Source: Streptomyces sp. LaPpAH-108
GTDB lineage: Bacteria > Actinomycetota > Actinomycetes > Streptomycetales > Streptomycetaceae
DNA: 64,000 bases
Assembly (NCBI RefSeq): GCF_000373625.1
Contig: NZ_KB891999.1
Location: 165,739 to 229,738, forward strand
Direction of reading: 5' to 3'
Part shown: one piece after another, positions 49,920-58,996 of the stretch
Numbering within the stretch: the stretch's first letter is position 1
Layout: every line of letters begins with the position of its first letter
Program-made: the position numbers and the translations under genes
Notes under the pieces: generated by a model
Databases searched by the model: none
Told to the model about the DNA's origin: nothing
What the model saw: only the letters and a program-made list of their open reading frames with translations

Positions 49920-51098
49920 CTAGTTGGTCCCGGCCGTCAGCTCCCCGAACAACCGGCTCGCCGCCTCCGACGTGAACTGGCGCCGGAGTTCGGCCCGGGC
50001 GACCCGCTTGCGGAACTCCCCTTCGTGGGTGGTGTCCCCGGCGTTGTGCATGAGGTCGGTGATCCAGGTCGCGAAGGCCTGGTAGTTCCAGATGTGGGGC
50101 AGGCAGGTGTCCGAGTAGCTGTCGAGCAGGCTCGCATCGCCGTGCTCGGCGTGGTGGATGACGGCGCGGGCGAAGACCTCGGCGTCGTGGAGGGCGAGAT
50201 GGATGCCCTTCGCGCTCATCGGGGGCACGATGTGGGCGGCGTCGCCGAGGAGGAAGAGCCTGCCGTGGCTCATCGGCTCGAAGACGACACCGCGCAGCGG
50301 GACGATCTGCCGGGTGACGATCTCGCCGCTCGGCACCGGGACGCCGAACCGGGCCTCCAGCTCGCTCCAGACCCGCGCGTGCGGCCACTGCTCGGTGGTG
50401 TCCCCGGCGGCGCACTGGAGGTAGATGCGGCTGGCCCGCTCCCCGCGCGGGATCATCCCGGCGAGGCCGCGCGCGTGGATCGCCATGCCGGCCGGGTTCG
50501 CCGGTACGGCAGCCAGGACGCTGAGCCAGGAGTAGCCGTACTGGTGAGAGTACTCGGTCAGCGCGTCGGCCGGAACGGAGCGGCGGCTGACGCCGTGGAA
50601 GCCGTCGCACCCGGCGATGTAGTCGCAGTCGAGCACCCGCGGTGTGCCGTCGGCGTCCCGGTAACGGACGTACGGACCCCGGCCGTCGGCGCCCTCCAGG
50701 TTCTCCAGTGTCACGTCGGCCGCCTCGTACCGCAGCTCACCGCCGTCGCGCAGGAAGACGTCGGTGAGGTTGCGCACGAGGACCTGCTGCGGGCAGTACA
50801 GGCTCTCGTTGTCGTCGTCCATCTCGATCGGCATCGACTCCCCGTCGAGGTAGAAGCCGCCCTCGCTCTCCGGGACGGAGTCGCCCTCCAGCACCTCTTC
50901 GAGGCCCCACTCGCGGAACATGCGCACCCCGAAACCGTCGATGGTCCCGGCGCGTTGGCGCTGCTCGACGTAGGTACGGCTGTGCTTCTCCAGGACGACG
51001 CAGCCGATGCCGTTGCGCAGCAGGAAGGCGCCGAGCGCCAGCCCGGCGACACCGGCTCCGACGATGGCGACGGTGGTGTGTTCGCGTGTCTCGGTCAT
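49920..51098 (-). CDS. pobA: 4-hydroxybenzoate 3-monooxygenase-like flavoenzyme
   Basis: A 392-aa group A flavin monooxygenase. It has the FAD-binding GAGVAGLALGAFLL near the N-terminus, the DG motif YIAGCDGFHGVSRR and the GD motif RLFLLGDAAHIVPPMSAKGI, as in PobA, which makes protocatechuate from 4-hydroxybenzoate using NAD(P)H and O2. Length matches PobA (~394). An AraC-type regulator lies upstream in the same orientation, as for pobR/pobA systems. No protocatechuate ring-cleavage genes are in the window. Confidence 0.9.
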   Translation of the reverse strand: MTETREHTTVAIVGAGVAGLALGAFLLRNGIGCVVLEKHSRTYVEQRQRAGTIDGFGVRMFREWGLEEVLEGDSVPESEGGFYLDGESMPIEMDDDNESLYCPQQVLVRNLTDVFLRDGGELRYEAADVTLENLEGADGRGPYVRYRDADGTPRVLDCDYIAGCDGFHGVSRRSVPADALTEYSHQYGYSWLSVLAAVPANPAGMAIHARGLAGMIPRGERASRIYLQCAAGDTTEQWPHARVWSELEARFGVPVPSGEIVTRQIVPLRGVVFEPMSHGRLFLLGDAAHIVPPMSAKGIHLALHDAEVFARAVIHHAEHGDASLLDSYSDTCLPHIWNYQAFATWITDLMHNAGDTTHEGEFRKRVARAELRRQFTSEAASRLFGELTAGTN

Positions 51099-51226
51099 GT
51101 GGGTACGAGCCTCCGTGCTCAGAGCGGTCGGTCTGCCACCACTCTGGAGTCCGCCCGTGACCGTGAACCACCGGTGACGGGACAGCGGATACCGAAAAGC
51201 CGCCAACTCTCCCGAGCGGGCGACGG

Positions 51227-52030
51227 CTACGGCGCAGCGCCCCGCAGCTCCGCCTGATAGCGCCCCGGCGTCTGCCCGACCACCTCCGTGAACGCGTCGA
51301 TGAAGCTGGACGGGTTGGACCAGCCGCACACCATCGCCGTGTCGGTGACCGACAGGCCGTCGGTGAGGTGGGCCAGGGCGTGGTGGATGCGCAGGGTCGT
51401 ACGCCAGCGGTGGAAGCTCATCCCCAGCTCGGCGTGGAACAGGCGGCTCAGGGTGCGCTCGCTGGCCCCGGCCCTGCGGCCCAGCTCGGTGAGGGTGGCG
51501 GCCCGGGCGGGGTCGGCATGCAGGAGGTCGGTGACGGCGCGGAGCCGGTCGTCGCGGGGTTCGGGCAGGTGGAGGGAGTGTTCGGGGGTGTCGGACAGTT
51601 CGTCCACGACGACGCCGAGCAGCCGGGCGTGGGCGCCGGGGCGGCTCTCGGGACGGTCGCCGGTCAGCGCGAGGACCGCCTCGCGCAGCAGCGGGCTGAC
51701 CGCGAACACGCTGGGCCGGTCGGTGAGTTCGCCGCACAGTGCGAGCGGGACGGTGAGCAGACGGACGTCGGTGCGGCCGTAGAAGCGGTGGGAGTGGGCG
51801 AAGCCCGGGGGCGTCCAGGTCACCCGGTGGGCCGGGGCGACCCATGTGCCGCGCTCGGTCGTGGTGGCCAGCGTGCCGGCGGCGGCGTAGACGAGCTGAC
51901 CGTGGTCGTGCGCGTGCGGGCCGAGGTGGAAGCCGTGCGGCAGCCATCCGGCCCCTTGCGGGGGCATGCGCACGGGCTCCGCGGACGCGGGGAACTCCAC
52001 GGGCTCCGAGGGCTGGCGTTCTTTCGGCAT
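51227..52030 (-). CDS. AraC-family regulator, probably of pobA
   Basis: A 267-aa regulator with an N-terminal cupin sensing domain (HDHGQLVYAAAGTLATTTER) and a C-terminal double HTH (TLTELGRRAGASERTLSRLF, then CGWSNPSSFIDAFTEVVGQT). It lies 128 bp upstream of pobA in the same direction; the gap contains a GGTGGTTCACGGTCAC-like partial repeat that may be its site. Regulation of pobA is inferred from position. Confidence 0.87.
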   Translation of the reverse strand: MPKERQPSEPVEFPASAEPVRMPPQGAGWLPHGFHLGPHAHDHGQLVYAAAGTLATTTERGTWVAPAHRVTWTPPGFAHSHRFYGRTDVRLLTVPLALCGELTDRPSVFAVSPLLREAVLALTGDRPESRPGAHARLLGVVVDELSDTPEHSLHLPEPRDDRLRAVTDLLHADPARAATLTELGRRAGASERTLSRLFHAELGMSFHRWRTTLRIHHALAHLTDGLSVTDTAMVCGWSNPSSFIDAFTEVVGQTPGRYQAELRGAAP

Positions 52031-52242
52031 CGGACGGCACTTTACCGGCGACCGGGGACACCCGATCCCGTCCCGCACGAGCCGTCGAATACCACAAACG
52101 GAATACCTCTCAACGGCGGAACACGAGAGACCGACCCGTTCAGCCGATGGGAAATATCTTCTCCCGTCCCTACCCTGTGAGCGGATCGACGGGAAATGGA
52201 AAACGGGGTGAAATTCCCCTCTCTCACTCCAGGAGTTCACGC

Positions 52243-53169
52243 GTGAAGGAACAGAGGAATGCGATCGAGCTGCCCCGGCGTCAATTCGTCGCACTCTCGG
52301 GCACCCTCGGTGCCACCGCACTCCTGACGGGCGCGGCGGCGACGGTGGGCACGCCCGCGGCGGCGAATGCGGCGCCCGGCGGCGGCCCCTCGCCCCACCC
52401 GTCGTGCTCCACCGCTCCTCCCGGAGGGGGCGTGACCTGCCCGCCTGTCTCGCTCCAGGCCCTCTGCGGCAGTCCCACCGACGACGACCCGCTGTGGCAC
52501 GACGTGCAGTACTGCACGCAGGGCATCGTCCCTCCGCCGCCGCAGCTCAAGCCCGACTGCCTGGCGATGACCCCGAATTACATCATTGTGCACGGCGCGC
52601 CCAGGAACACGCACAACTATCTGACGCTGCCCACCTGCCGGATCACCGGTATCGAATGCCCGTTCCTCCACACCGACGCGGCGCCGAACTACTGGCACGA
52701 GGCGTGGGAGAACGCGCGGAGCGGAGGAAACGTCCCCGTGCAGTCCCCGTACCTCGGGCTGGGGATCAATTCACAGGGCGCCCGCCGTCTCCAGCAGCTG
52801 CACATTCACATGGCCGCCGTCCGCGAGAGCACCCAGCGGCGGCTGCAGCAGCTCGAAGCGGACGGCCGCATGGCCACCCAGCCCTCGGCGTGGGCCGACC
52901 CGGCCAACCAGGCCCCCGTCTCGGGCCCTCCGGGCCAGGGCGATCGCGTGTACCGCATCCTGCGGCTCCCCAACCTGCGCGACAACCTCTTCACCCTCCT
53001 CTACCAGAACGTGGTCCGGCCGAACGCGCTGAACATGGCGGACCAGACCCTGATCGTGGTCCCGAAGATCACGTCCACCGGCTTCGCCGGCACCTTCTAC
53101 GTCCTCAACAGCGACACATCGATCCACGACGGCACGAGCACCTGCGACTACCTGCTCGTCTACCGGTGA
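52243..53169 (+). CDS. Tat-exported CDP-diacylglycerol pyrophosphatase-like protein
   Basis: A 308-aa protein starting at GTG 52243 (AGGAG site). A twin-arginine signal PRRQFVALSGTLGATALLTG leads to a cleavage region near residue 46. The mature part matches the CDH family (E. coli Cdh, CDP-diacylglycerol to phosphatidate plus CMP): YLTLPTCRITGIECPFLHTD, APNYWHEAWENAR, GLGINSQGARRLQQLHIHMA with its HIH active-site core. An extra Cys-rich segment (four Cys before residue 85) may form disulfides. Export of a normally membrane-bound Gram-negative enzyme type is unusual. Confidence 0.82.
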   Translation: MKEQRNAIELPRRQFVALSGTLGATALLTGAAATVGTPAAANAAPGGGPSPHPSCSTAPPGGGVTCPPVSLQALCGSPTDDDPLWHDVQYCTQGIVPPPPQLKPDCLAMTPNYIIVHGAPRNTHNYLTLPTCRITGIECPFLHTDAAPNYWHEAWENARSGGNVPVQSPYLGLGINSQGARRLQQLHIHMAAVRESTQRRLQQLEADGRMATQPSAWADPANQAPVSGPPGQGDRVYRILRLPNLRDNLFTLLYQNVVRPNALNMADQTLIVVPKITSTGFAGTFYVLNSDTSIHDGTSTCDYLLVYR

Positions 53170-53266
53170 CGCAGCCGCGACCCGCGTACCCGCCGGTGTC
53201 CGGCCGGGGCCCGGACGCCAGCGGATGCAGGCCGCCGGTTTCTGGGTGACCGTGGTCGGAGTGCGT

Positions 53267-53309
53267 CGTCGCCCCGCCGGAAAGTCATGAGCGGCCCCGG
53301 CGGGCGACG
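53267..53309. terminator. Hairpin after the CDH-like gene
   Basis: CGTCGCCCCGCCGG pairs with CCGGCGGGCGACG (one bulged C) over a 16-base loop, ~100 bp after the stop and 50 bp before the repeat-peptide gene. Likely isolates the cassette that follows. Confidence 0.6.
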
Positions 53310-53360
53310 GGGCACACCGTGACGGGCACACGATGTCGACGCCGAGGAGGAACTGTGGGC

Positions 53361-53768
53361 ATGTCCAAGGATCCGAACGAGCACGAAGGCCCTGCGGACG
53401 GCGGCGCGGCGGGCGAGCCGGGCGTGCACGACGGGGGCGCGGACGGCAGCGCCGAAGGTCCCGCCGACGGCGGTGCGGCGGGCGTGCCCGGCGTGCACGA
53501 CGGCGGTGCCGACGGCAGCGCGGACAGCGGCGCCGAGGGACCTGCGGACGGCGGCGCGGCCGGGGTGCCCGGCGTCCATGACGGCGGTGCCGACGGCAGC
53601 GCGGACAGCGGCGCCGAGGGGCCCGCGGACGGTGGCGCGGCCGGGGTGCCCGGGGTGCACGACGGCGGCGCGGACGGTGGCGCCGAAGGGCCTGCCGACG
53701 GCGGTGCGGCGGGTGAGCCCGGGGTGCACGACGGCGGCGCCGACGGCAGTGCGGACGGCGGCTCTTGA
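53361..53768 (+). CDS. Five-repeat peptide, putative multi-core precursor
   Basis: A 135-aa acidic peptide: eight leader residues (MSKDPNEH), then five tandem units of 23 or 27 residues (R1 9-31, R2 32-58, R3 59-85, R4 86-108, R5 109-135). Unit consensus is EGPADGGAAG[EV]PGVHDGG, then ADG[SG]A with an optional D[SG]G[AS]. The single His (23, 46, 73, 100, 123) and following Asp are invariant. Codons differ between units although residues do not: EGP is written five different ways. A GAGGAGG site precedes the ATG; GTG 53355 is an alternative. The stop overlaps the JmjC gene start (TTGA). Confidence 0.85.
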   Translation: MSKDPNEHEGPADGGAAGEPGVHDGGADGSAEGPADGGAAGVPGVHDGGADGSADSGAEGPADGGAAGVPGVHDGGADGSADSGAEGPADGGAAGVPGVHDGGADGGAEGPADGGAAGEPGVHDGGADGSADGGS

Positions 53769-54994
53769 CCGACTCCCGCACCGGCTCCGGGGACGGCTCC
53801 CGGACCGGCTCCCCGAATCCCGGCACCCCCGTGGGCGCCGGGATTCTGGAGCGCCGTCTGACCGGCCTCGGTCTCGCGGACTTCGCGCGGGACGTGTGGT
53901 CGCGGACCGCGCTGCTCACCCGGGGTGCGAGCGACTTCTCGGACGTGTTCGACGCCGGTGCCGTGGACGAACTCGTCTCGCGCCGGGGGCTGCGCACCCC
54001 GTTCCTGCGCGTCGCCAAGGACGGCGCGGTGGTGCCCGAGTCGTCCTTCACGTCGCCCGGCGGGGTCGGTGCCACCATCGCCGACCAGCTCGACGACACG
54101 GCGCTGTGGCGGCTGTTCGCGGACGGCGCCACGCTCGTCCTCCAGGCGCTGCACCGCACGTGGGAGCCCGTGGGAGAGCTGTGCGCCGCGCTGAGCGCGG
54201 AGCTGGGTCATCCGGTGCAGGCCAACGCCTATGTCACGCCCCCGCAGAACCAGGGCTTCGACGACCATTACGACGTCCATGACGTGTTCGTCGTCCAGAT
54301 CCAGGGCAGCAAGCGCTGGCTCGTCCACGAGCCCGTCCATCCGGACCCGCTGCGCGAGCAGCCCTGGACCGAACACCGGGCCGCCGTGGCCGAGGCCGCG
54401 AAGGGGCCCGCGTACATCGACACGGTGCTGGAGCCCGGCGACGTGCTCTATCTCCCGCGCGGCTGGCTGCACGCCGCCCGCGCGAAGGGCGAGGTCTCGG
54501 TCCATCTGACGCTGGGCGTCCATGTGTGGACGCGTTACGCGCTGGCCGAGCAGCTCGCCGAGGCCGCGTTGACGGCGCTGCGCGAGGACCCGGGGATGCG
54601 CGCCTCGCTGCCGCTGGGCACCGACGGAGCGGCGGAGGCGGTCGACGCCGCCCGCGCGCGCCTGGCCGCCGCCGTCGCCGGGGCGGACTCGGCGCCGCTG
54701 TTCCACCGGAGCAGGCGGAGCCAGGGGCGTCCGGCGCCGCTCGGGCCGCTGGCGCAGCTCGCCGCCGTGGACGGTCTCGATGCCGACGCGCCCCTGCGGC
54801 TGCGCGCGGCGCTGGAGGCCCGGCTGGAGGGGGCACGTCTGCGGACCCGGGTCGGCTGGCTCGACTTCCCGGCGGCCGACCTGCCCGCGGTGTCCCGTCT
54901 GCTCGACGGCGAGGTCCGTACGGCCGGTGAACTCGGTCTCGCGCTGGCCGAGCGGCTGCTGCGCGCGGGCGTCCTGGTGCCCGCCGGACCGTAG
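53765..54994 (+). CDS. JmjC/cupin-4 Fe(II)/2-oxoglutarate oxygenase
   Basis: A 409-aa oxygenase of the YcfD/NO66/MINA53 (ribosomal oxygenase) family. The facial triad is H168-x-D170 in FDDHYDVHDVFVVQIQGSKR and H236 in LPRGWLHAA. The C-terminal part is a winged-helix-like domain ending RLLRAGVLVP. Known members hydroxylate Arg or His side chains of ribosomal proteins. The start is TTG 53765, overlapping the repeat-peptide stop, so the peptide is the obvious substrate candidate. Residues 1-20 are Ser/Gly rich and may be dispensable if translation starts internally. Confidence 0.88.
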   Translation: MTDSRTGSGDGSRTGSPNPGTPVGAGILERRLTGLGLADFARDVWSRTALLTRGASDFSDVFDAGAVDELVSRRGLRTPFLRVAKDGAVVPESSFTSPGGVGATIADQLDDTALWRLFADGATLVLQALHRTWEPVGELCAALSAELGHPVQANAYVTPPQNQGFDDHYDVHDVFVVQIQGSKRWLVHEPVHPDPLREQPWTEHRAAVAEAAKGPAYIDTVLEPGDVLYLPRGWLHAARAKGEVSVHLTLGVHVWTRYALAEQLAEAALTALREDPGMRASLPLGTDGAAEAVDAARARLAAAVAGADSAPLFHRSRRSQGRPAPLGPLAQLAAVDGLDADAPLRLRAALEARLEGARLRTRVGWLDFPAADLPAVSRLLDGEVRTAGELGLALAERLLRAGVLVPAGP

Positions 54995-55002
54995 CCGCTC
55001 CG

Positions 55003-55899
55003 GTGACCAGCACGGACCGCTTCTTCTGCGCGGACGCCGCCCGGATACGGGGCGACTCGCTCGCGGGCACGGCGCCGCGCGGTGCCGTCTGGGTGCTCAT
55101 CGAGTACCGGGGCGGCTGGCCGTCCAACGGCTTCGACGGCCTGGACCTCACCCCGGAGGTCAAGGCCCACGTCTGGTCCGCCGCCCACGCCGTCCGGGCC
55201 CGCATCCTGCTGATCAGGCGCAGCGCCCGTCCCCGACCCGACGGCCCCGGGCGGTGGGCCGTCCTGCACTACGAGCGCTCCGGCGCGTACCGCCAGCGCT
55301 GGGGCACCTGGACCCGCGACGAGGACCTGACCGAGATCGCCGACGCGCTCCAGAACCCCGGTCAGCTGGACCACCCGCCGGTCGTCCTGGTCTGCGTCCA
55401 CGGCCAGCACGACATCTGCTGCGCCGTACGCGGACGGCCCGTGGCCCGTGCGCTCAGCGAGCGCTGGCCGAACCTGGTGTGGGAGTCCACCCACGTCGGC
55501 GGCGACCGGTTCGCCGCCAACGTCGTCCTCCTGCCCGACGGCGTGTACTACGGCCGCCTCGACGCCGAGTCGGCCGTCGAGGTGGTCGGGGAACATCTGG
55601 CGGGCCGCGTCCAGGCGGACCACCTGCGGGGCTACACGGATCTCACTCCCCCGCAGCAGGTCGCCGTCGCGGCCCTCCTCGAACGCTTCGGCCCGGCCGC
55701 CCGGCACGCCTACACCGTCACCGACACGATCCGCGACGGCGACGCCTGGCGCATCCGCGTCGAACTCCACGCCCCCCACCCGACGGCCTTCGACGTCCAC
55801 CTGCACGCCCGGCGCACGCCGCCCTACCGCCTCACCTGCCGGGGCCCCCTGCCGCACCCCTCGATCGCCTACGAGGTGACGTCGATCCAGTCGGTCTGA
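55003..55899 (+). CDS. Sucrase/ferredoxin-like (Apd1-type) [2Fe-2S] protein
   Basis: A 298-aa thioredoxin-fold ferredoxin. The cluster region has C131 and C140 in VCVHGQHDICCAVRGRP and H164 in ESTHVGGDRFAANVVLLPDG. In yeast Apd1 the ligands are two Cys nine apart and two His four apart; here the second His position is D168. GTG 55003 lies eight bases after the JmjC stop, so the gene is the third of the cassette. A plausible job is electron supply to keep the oxygenase iron reduced; this is inferred from context only. Confidence 0.85.
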   Translation: MTSTDRFFCADAARIRGDSLAGTAPRGAVWVLIEYRGGWPSNGFDGLDLTPEVKAHVWSAAHAVRARILLIRRSARPRPDGPGRWAVLHYERSGAYRQRWGTWTRDEDLTEIADALQNPGQLDHPPVVLVCVHGQHDICCAVRGRPVARALSERWPNLVWESTHVGGDRFAANVVLLPDGVYYGRLDAESAVEVVGEHLAGRVQADHLRGYTDLTPPQQVAVAALLERFGPAARHAYTVTDTIRDGDAWRIRVELHAPHPTAFDVHLHARRTPPYRLTCRGPLPHPSIAYEVTSIQSV

Positions 55900-55920
55900 C
55901 CAGCCGCCCGAGACCCTGTC

Positions 55921-57530
55921 CTAGGCGTCGGCCATGTGCCTGCCCGCGGGGACGCGCTGGTCGCCGATGGCGGAGGCCAGGTCCTCCAGTGAGCGGATCA
56001 CGGTGTCGAAGACGGCGCGGTCGGACTGCCCGAGGGGATCGGTGTCCGGGGACTTCGGGGTGAGGGGGGCGCGCAGCCGTACCGCGAGTCCGGTCTCCGG
56101 CCGGGCACCCGTCCGGGCGGCCGTGGCCAGCTCGGACATCACCTGGTGCAGGGGCTCGGCACAGAGCGCGGCGGCGGGCACACCCGGCGACTTCGGGTCC
56201 GGCAGGAGGACGGTCAGCAGGGCGGAGCTCCTGGCGACCTCGTGGACCGAGCGGGACAGCGACCGCAGCTCGGGGCCGCTCCACCGGGCGAGGTGGTGGA
56301 CCGGCTCGGCCGTGGCGTGCGTGGCGGCCTCGTCGAACTCGCGCCGTGCGACGCGGGCCTCGTGGCCCAGCCGGTCCAGGGCGACCGGGTCGGCGGTGAC
56401 GGGGTCCGGTCCACCAGCAGGCCGGGCAGGCGCTTGGTGTGCCAGATGGGCCACAGCACGCAGACGGCCATGGCGATGGCGGAGCCGACGACCGTGTCGG
56501 CGGTACGGGTCCACGCGCTGGTGCCTCCCGCGCCGAGGTAGGACACCCAGGCGGTGATCCACAGGATCATCAGCGGCTGACCCGTACTGCGGAAGGCCAG
56601 GTAGAGGAGGAGAAGCACGGCCAGGACGGCGTAGTGCAGCGCGCGGTCGTCGGGCAGCAGGGTCAGGGCCAGCCCGAGCAGGCCACCGGCGACGGCGCCC
56701 ACGCTGCGGCTGATGCCACGGCTGAAGGTGTGCTCGAACGTGGGGAACAGGACGACCGCGGCGGTCAGGAACAGCCAGAAGGCGTGCCCCCGCTCGCCGA
56801 GACCTCCCCAGTCGCCGGTGGCGTGTCCGACGGCCTCGGCGGCGGTGGCCGCGACGGCGAGCCGCAGCGCGTGCTGGAGTACCGGCGAGTCCCAGGTGAA
56901 CTCCGCGCGCAGCCTGCGCAGTCCGCGGACGAGGAAGCCGGGCTCGGCGTACGGCACCACCGACGCGACGTGCTGTCCGGCGGCTCCGGAGCCCATGTCC
57001 GCGAGCCGTTCGGCCTCGGTGAGCGCCGCGACGAGGCCACGCAGCGGGCGCACGTCGGGCCGGGCGGCTTCCGCCTCGGACAGTGCCAGGACAGAGCGGT
57101 CCGCCACGGACGTGACCGGACGGCCCCGCCGCACGGCCGAGGCGATGTCGGACAGGACCTGGGCCGCCACGGCGGCACGCTCCGCGTCGGCGTCCGGCTT
57201 CTAGCCGGGCCAAGCCCCCAGGGCACGCAGGTGCTGGGCGATCCGCTGCGCCTCGCCCACCAGGCCGAACAGCGGAGAGGCCGCGAGGCGGGAGAACTGC
57301 GGCAGGACGGAGAGCGCCTGGCGCGCGGCCAGCAGCGGCCCGGGCCAGGGGTGGGTCGAGGAGCCGCCGTCCACGGAGGCCCGGACCTCGGCGGCGAGTG
57401 CGTCGTAGAGCGCCGCCACGGCCTTGCGCTGGTGGGCGAAGCGGGGGTCGTAGGGCGGCAGCAGCTGGCAGACCCAGCCGACGGCGCAGCCCAGGGCGAG
57501 CCACTTGACCATGGTCAGTCCGGTGGACAC
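55921..57530 (-). pseudogene. FUSC-family membrane exporter, broken
   Basis: Segments of one FUSC/aromatic-acid-exporter-like protein. Part 1 (57530-57204: WLALGCAVGWVCQLLPPYDP ... RIAQHLRALGAWPG) ends at an in-frame TAG (57203-57201). Part 2 continues in the same frame (57200-~56405) with five or six helices. A frameshift near 56405 moves the C-terminal cytoplasmic part to another frame, ending at 55921. The 5' end is also lost at ~57530. Three independent lesions make function improbable. Confidence 0.8.
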
Positions 57531-57539
57531 ATCGGGCGA

Positions 57540-57839
57540 GAGGTGATCTCCGTGCTCACGTACGACACGGACGTCGAGGCGCTGGCGCTGGCCAACGACT
57601 CCAAGTACGGGCTCAGCGGCTCCGTCTTCTCGGCCGACCCGGTCCGCGCCACCCGGTTCGCCACGCGCATGGAGACCGGAATGGTCGAGGTCAACGGCTC
57701 CCCCGCCGGTCTCGCCGCGCCGTTCGGCGGAGTCAAGGACTCGGGCCTCGGCCATGAGCTGGGCCACGAGGCATTCGACGAGTTCGTCAAGATCAACAGC
57801 ATCGGCGTCCCGCGCGATCTGGACTGGCCCGCGCGCTGA
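57540..57839 (+). pseudogene. C-terminal fragment of an aldehyde dehydrogenase
   Basis: About 98 codons: EVISVLTYDTDVEALALAND, SKYGLSGSVFSADPVRATRF, GMVEVNG and PFGGVKDSGLGHELGHEAF, then a normal stop. This is the end of an ALDH; the catalytic Cys and NAD site are absent. The 5' break at ~57540 joins the 5' break of the FUSC remnant. Confidence 0.8.
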
Positions 57840-57907
57840 GCCCGCCCGCGCACCGAACCATCGGCGGCACACGCCGCCGGACCGACGAAAGAAGCCCGAG
57901 GAAAGCA

Positions 57908-58996
57908 ATGAAGGCAGCGGTACTGCTCGAAGTGGGCAAGCCCTTCGAGATCCGCGAGGTGCGGCTCGATGCGCCCCAGCCCCACGAGGTCGTCGTGAAG
58001 GTCAGGGCCAGCGGTCTGTGCCACAGCGACCTGCACACGATGAAGACCGACTTCGGCTGGCCGATGCCGGCCGTGCTCGGCCACGAGTTCGCCGGAGTCG
58101 TCGAATCGATCGGCGGCGAGGTCACGGCCGTGAAGGTCGGCGACCATGTGGTCGGCAACCTGATCAGCGCTTGCGGCGACTGCCCCGACTGCCGCAGCGG
58201 CCGTCCCACCCGGTGCACCGACCCCGGAGCCATCCGCCGCGCCCCGGGCGACGCGCCCCGGCTGACGATGGACGGTCAGGCCGTCACCCAGATCGGCGAC
58301 CTGGGCGGCTTCGCGGAGAAGACCCTGGTGCACGAGCGCAACCTCGTCGTCGTCGACGACGACATCGCGCTCGACCGCGCGGCCCTCCTCGGCTGCGCGG
58401 CCCTCCTCGGCTGCGCCGTCATCACCGGCGCCGGAGCCGCGAAGAACGCCGCGAAGGTACGGTTCGGCGACACGGTCGCGGTGATCGGCTGCGGCGGCGT
58501 CGGCCTCAACGTCGTCCAGGGAGCCGCGCTCGCGGGCGCCCGGCGGGTCATCGCGCTGGACCTCCAGCCCGCCAAGCTGGAGTTGGCGCGCACGTTCGGC
58601 GCCACGGACGTCATCAACTCCGGTGAGGAGAAGGACGTCGTCGGACGCGTCCGCGAGATCGTGGGCAAGGGCGGCGTCGACCACGTCTTCGAGGTCATCG
58701 GTCTGCCGCAGACCGTCCGTCAGGCGATCGACCTGACCGATGTCGGGGGCGCCGCCTATGTCATCGGGAAGATGAAGCCCGGCACCTGAGCGGAGCTGAC
58801 GTCCGCCGAACTGCTGCGCGGTCAGAAGAGCCTGCACGGCGTGTTCATGGGCTCCACGATCGCCGACGTGGACATCCCGCTGTACGCCGACCTGTACCGG
58901 CAGGGGCGGCTGAACCTGGACGACCTGGTCGCCGAGACCATATCCCTGGAGCAGATCAACGAGGGGTACGCGAGGCTCGAAAAGGGTGACGTCACC
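57908..58996 (+). pseudogene. Zinc alcohol dehydrogenase with in-frame stop and lost 3' end
   Basis: Reads as a class III/XylB-type ADH: catalytic-zinc GLCHSDLH and GHEFAGVVE, structural-zinc CGDCPDCRSGRPTRC and Rossmann GCGGVGLNVVQGAALAGAR. An 18-bp tandem duplication (58379-58414) inserts AALLGC. TGA at 58787-58789 interrupts the frame, which then continues with TSAELLRGQKSLHGVFMGST and DDLVAETISLEQINEGYARL until it meets the convergent hydrolase stop at 58992, lacking the usual ending. A truncated 293-aa product could be made but would lack the C-terminal strands. Confidence 0.78.
58379..58414. repeat. Exact 18-bp tandem duplication in the ADH pseudogene
   Basis: GCGGCCCTCCTCGGCTGC occurs twice back to back, duplicating six residues (AALLGC) of the segment before the cofactor domain. 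A slippage event. Confidence 0.92.

Noticed and set aside
53285..54706. Pro/Ser-rich 473-codon frame antisense to the repeat peptide and JmjC gene
   Set aside because: It is the mirror image of the repeat units; the plus-strand frame has the start, ribosome site, coupling and synonymous-codon signal.
56405..57203. FUSC lesions as sequencing errors only
   Set aside because: A frameshift alone could be an error, but it coexists with an in-frame stop, a lost 5' end and broken neighbours, so decay is the simpler reading; resequencing would settle it.
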